Origin: Candidatus Latescibacterota bacterium
Lineage (GTDB): Bacteria > Latescibacterota > UBA2968 > GCA-2709665
Assembly: GCA_030746455.1 (NCBI GenBank)
Contig: JASLMQ010000123.1
Location: 1-5,725, forward strand
Reading direction: 5' to 3'
Length of the DNA stretch: 5,725 bases
Numbering within the stretch: the first letter of the stretch is position 1; every line of letters begins with the position of its first letter. The notes under the pieces were generated by a model. The model saw only the letters and a program-made list of their open reading frames with translations, ran no database searches and had not been told where the DNA came from. Below are positions 5,051 to 5,725 of the stretch, piece after piece. The position numbers and the translations under genes are program-made.

Positions 5051-5725
5051 ATGTATGTGGGCATCGGTGCTCTGTCCGACGTGGAGAAGACCGCTGCGCG
5101 GTGCAGGCAGCTCGGCGTGAAACACGTCCTGGTACACTGCGCGTCCTTCCCCGGTTTCCTGGAAAACGGGTACCCCGATTTCGCCGCGCTGAGCGCATTC
5201 GCCACCAGCCTCAGGGCCGAGGGGGTCGAGGTCCCAGCTGCAGCCTACTGGTTGGGCCGATGGTCTTCACGGCCCTGGCGCGAGGGATCGTCGAACCCCG
5301 ACGTCCTCCTGATCAACGACCGCCGTTGGCGGCACACGATCCAGGCCACGCTCGAAGCCCTCGGCGATGCCGGAATCCCATCAATGCTGACCTACCTGGA
5401 TATGGGGGTACCCCTGGATGAGGATGAGGTCGAGGACTGCTGGAAGGGCCTGCTCAACGTCTACCGTGACATCGTCCCGACCGCCGAAAGCTGCGGCGTC
5501 CACATTGCCACCCACAGCTTGCACCGCCTCCTGAGCGACGACGTCCGCGAGAAGTCCGTCGCCGAGGGGGTCACTCTTGCAGACTACGGCACCTATGAAG
5601 CCGACGGCTGGGGGGGACCTTTTCTCGTGGGTACGTGGGAAAGGCTGCGCCGGCTCGTCGAGGAGGTTCCGAGTCCGTACAACGGGATCACGTTGTGCAC
5701 CGGCCTGGACATTGTGGGAGGAGAC
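5051..5725 (+). CDS. Mannonate dehydratase (UxuA)-like TIM-barrel enzyme, 3' end outside window
   Basis: 225 residues are visible, with no stop before the window edge. The pattern is that of the UxuA / xylose-isomerase-like TIM barrel: beta strands followed by helices (GVKHVLVHC, GVEVPAAAYWLG, GIPSMLTYLD, GVHIATHS), then VPSPYNGITLCTG, which is close to the UxuA signature around its metal-binding Cys. His155 (IATHS) and Cys216 (LCTG) correspond to metal ligands of mannonate dehydratase, which removes water from D-mannonate to give 2-keto-3-deoxygluconate in glucuronate breakdown. The remaining ligands would lie downstream. The His-to-Cys distance is 61 residues, longer than about 38 in typical UxuA as I recall, so the substrate may differ. 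Two ATGs are possible, 5045 and 5051; AGGAG at 5037-5041 is spaced better for 5051. An epimerase or isomerase of the same fold is the alternative. Confidence 0.72.
   Translation, partial: MYVGIGALSDVEKTAARCRQLGVKHVLVHCASFPGFLENGYPDFAALSAFATSLRAEGVEVPAAAYWLGRWSSRPWREGSSNPDVLLINDRRWRHTIQATLEALGDAGIPSMLTYLDMGVPLDEDEVEDCWKGLLNVYRDIVPTAESCGVHIATHSLHRLLSDDVREKSVAEGVTLADYGTYEADGWGGPFLVGTWERLRRLVEEVPSPYNGITLCTGLDIVGGD

Noticed and set aside
5041..5421. 126-residue GTG-started frame over the UxuA-like gene
   Set aside because: It is in another frame from the recognisable TIM-barrel protein and its translation is Arg/Pro-rich with no motif.

Overview
The window is G+C-rich DNA with tightly packed plus-strand genes, good AGGAG-type ribosome sites and ATG/GTG starts. 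This fits a high-GC bacterium, most likely a proteobacterium. The long hairpin-rich intergenic repeats at the left edge remind me of those in some Gammaproteobacteria, but that placement is weak.

Layout: 1-471 is non-coding. It holds two identical 112-bp direct repeats, each with a strong palindrome, separated by 165 bp. 472-4379 is a four-gene operon with spacings of 13 nt, 2 nt and a 4-nt overlap: (1) a cytoplasmic subtilisin-like (S8) domain fused to a DUF1611 P-loop domain; (2) an acyl carrier protein; (3) a stand-alone beta-sandwich, sugar-binding-like protein without a signal peptide; (4) a BtrH-type (butirosin acyltransferase-like) papain-fold protein with a Cys/His/Asp set. 4380-4653 is a regulatory stretch with two look-alike sigma70-type promoters 140 bp apart, a GC-rich hairpin after the first and a leader hairpin after the second. 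4654-5007 encodes a small exported or membrane protein. After a short hairpin, 5051 onward is the 5' part of a mannonate-dehydratase (UxuA)-like TIM-barrel gene that runs off the window.

How the genes may work together (inference): in butirosin biosynthesis an ACP carries an aminoacyl chain and BtrH transfers it to an amine. The ACP/BtrH-like pair here suggests an ACP-dependent aminoacyl or acyl transfer pathway. DUF1611 includes DgcN, which acts on D-glutamate, so an amino-acid substrate is plausible. The sugar-binding-like protein and the nearby UxuA-like enzyme hint at a sugar or uronate acceptor. No enzyme that loads the ACP, no phosphopantetheinyl transferase and no clear precursor peptide is visible, so any complete pathway must use genes outside the window. 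The S8-DUF1611/ACP/beta-sandwich/BtrH-like cassette is the best candidate for an undescribed system.
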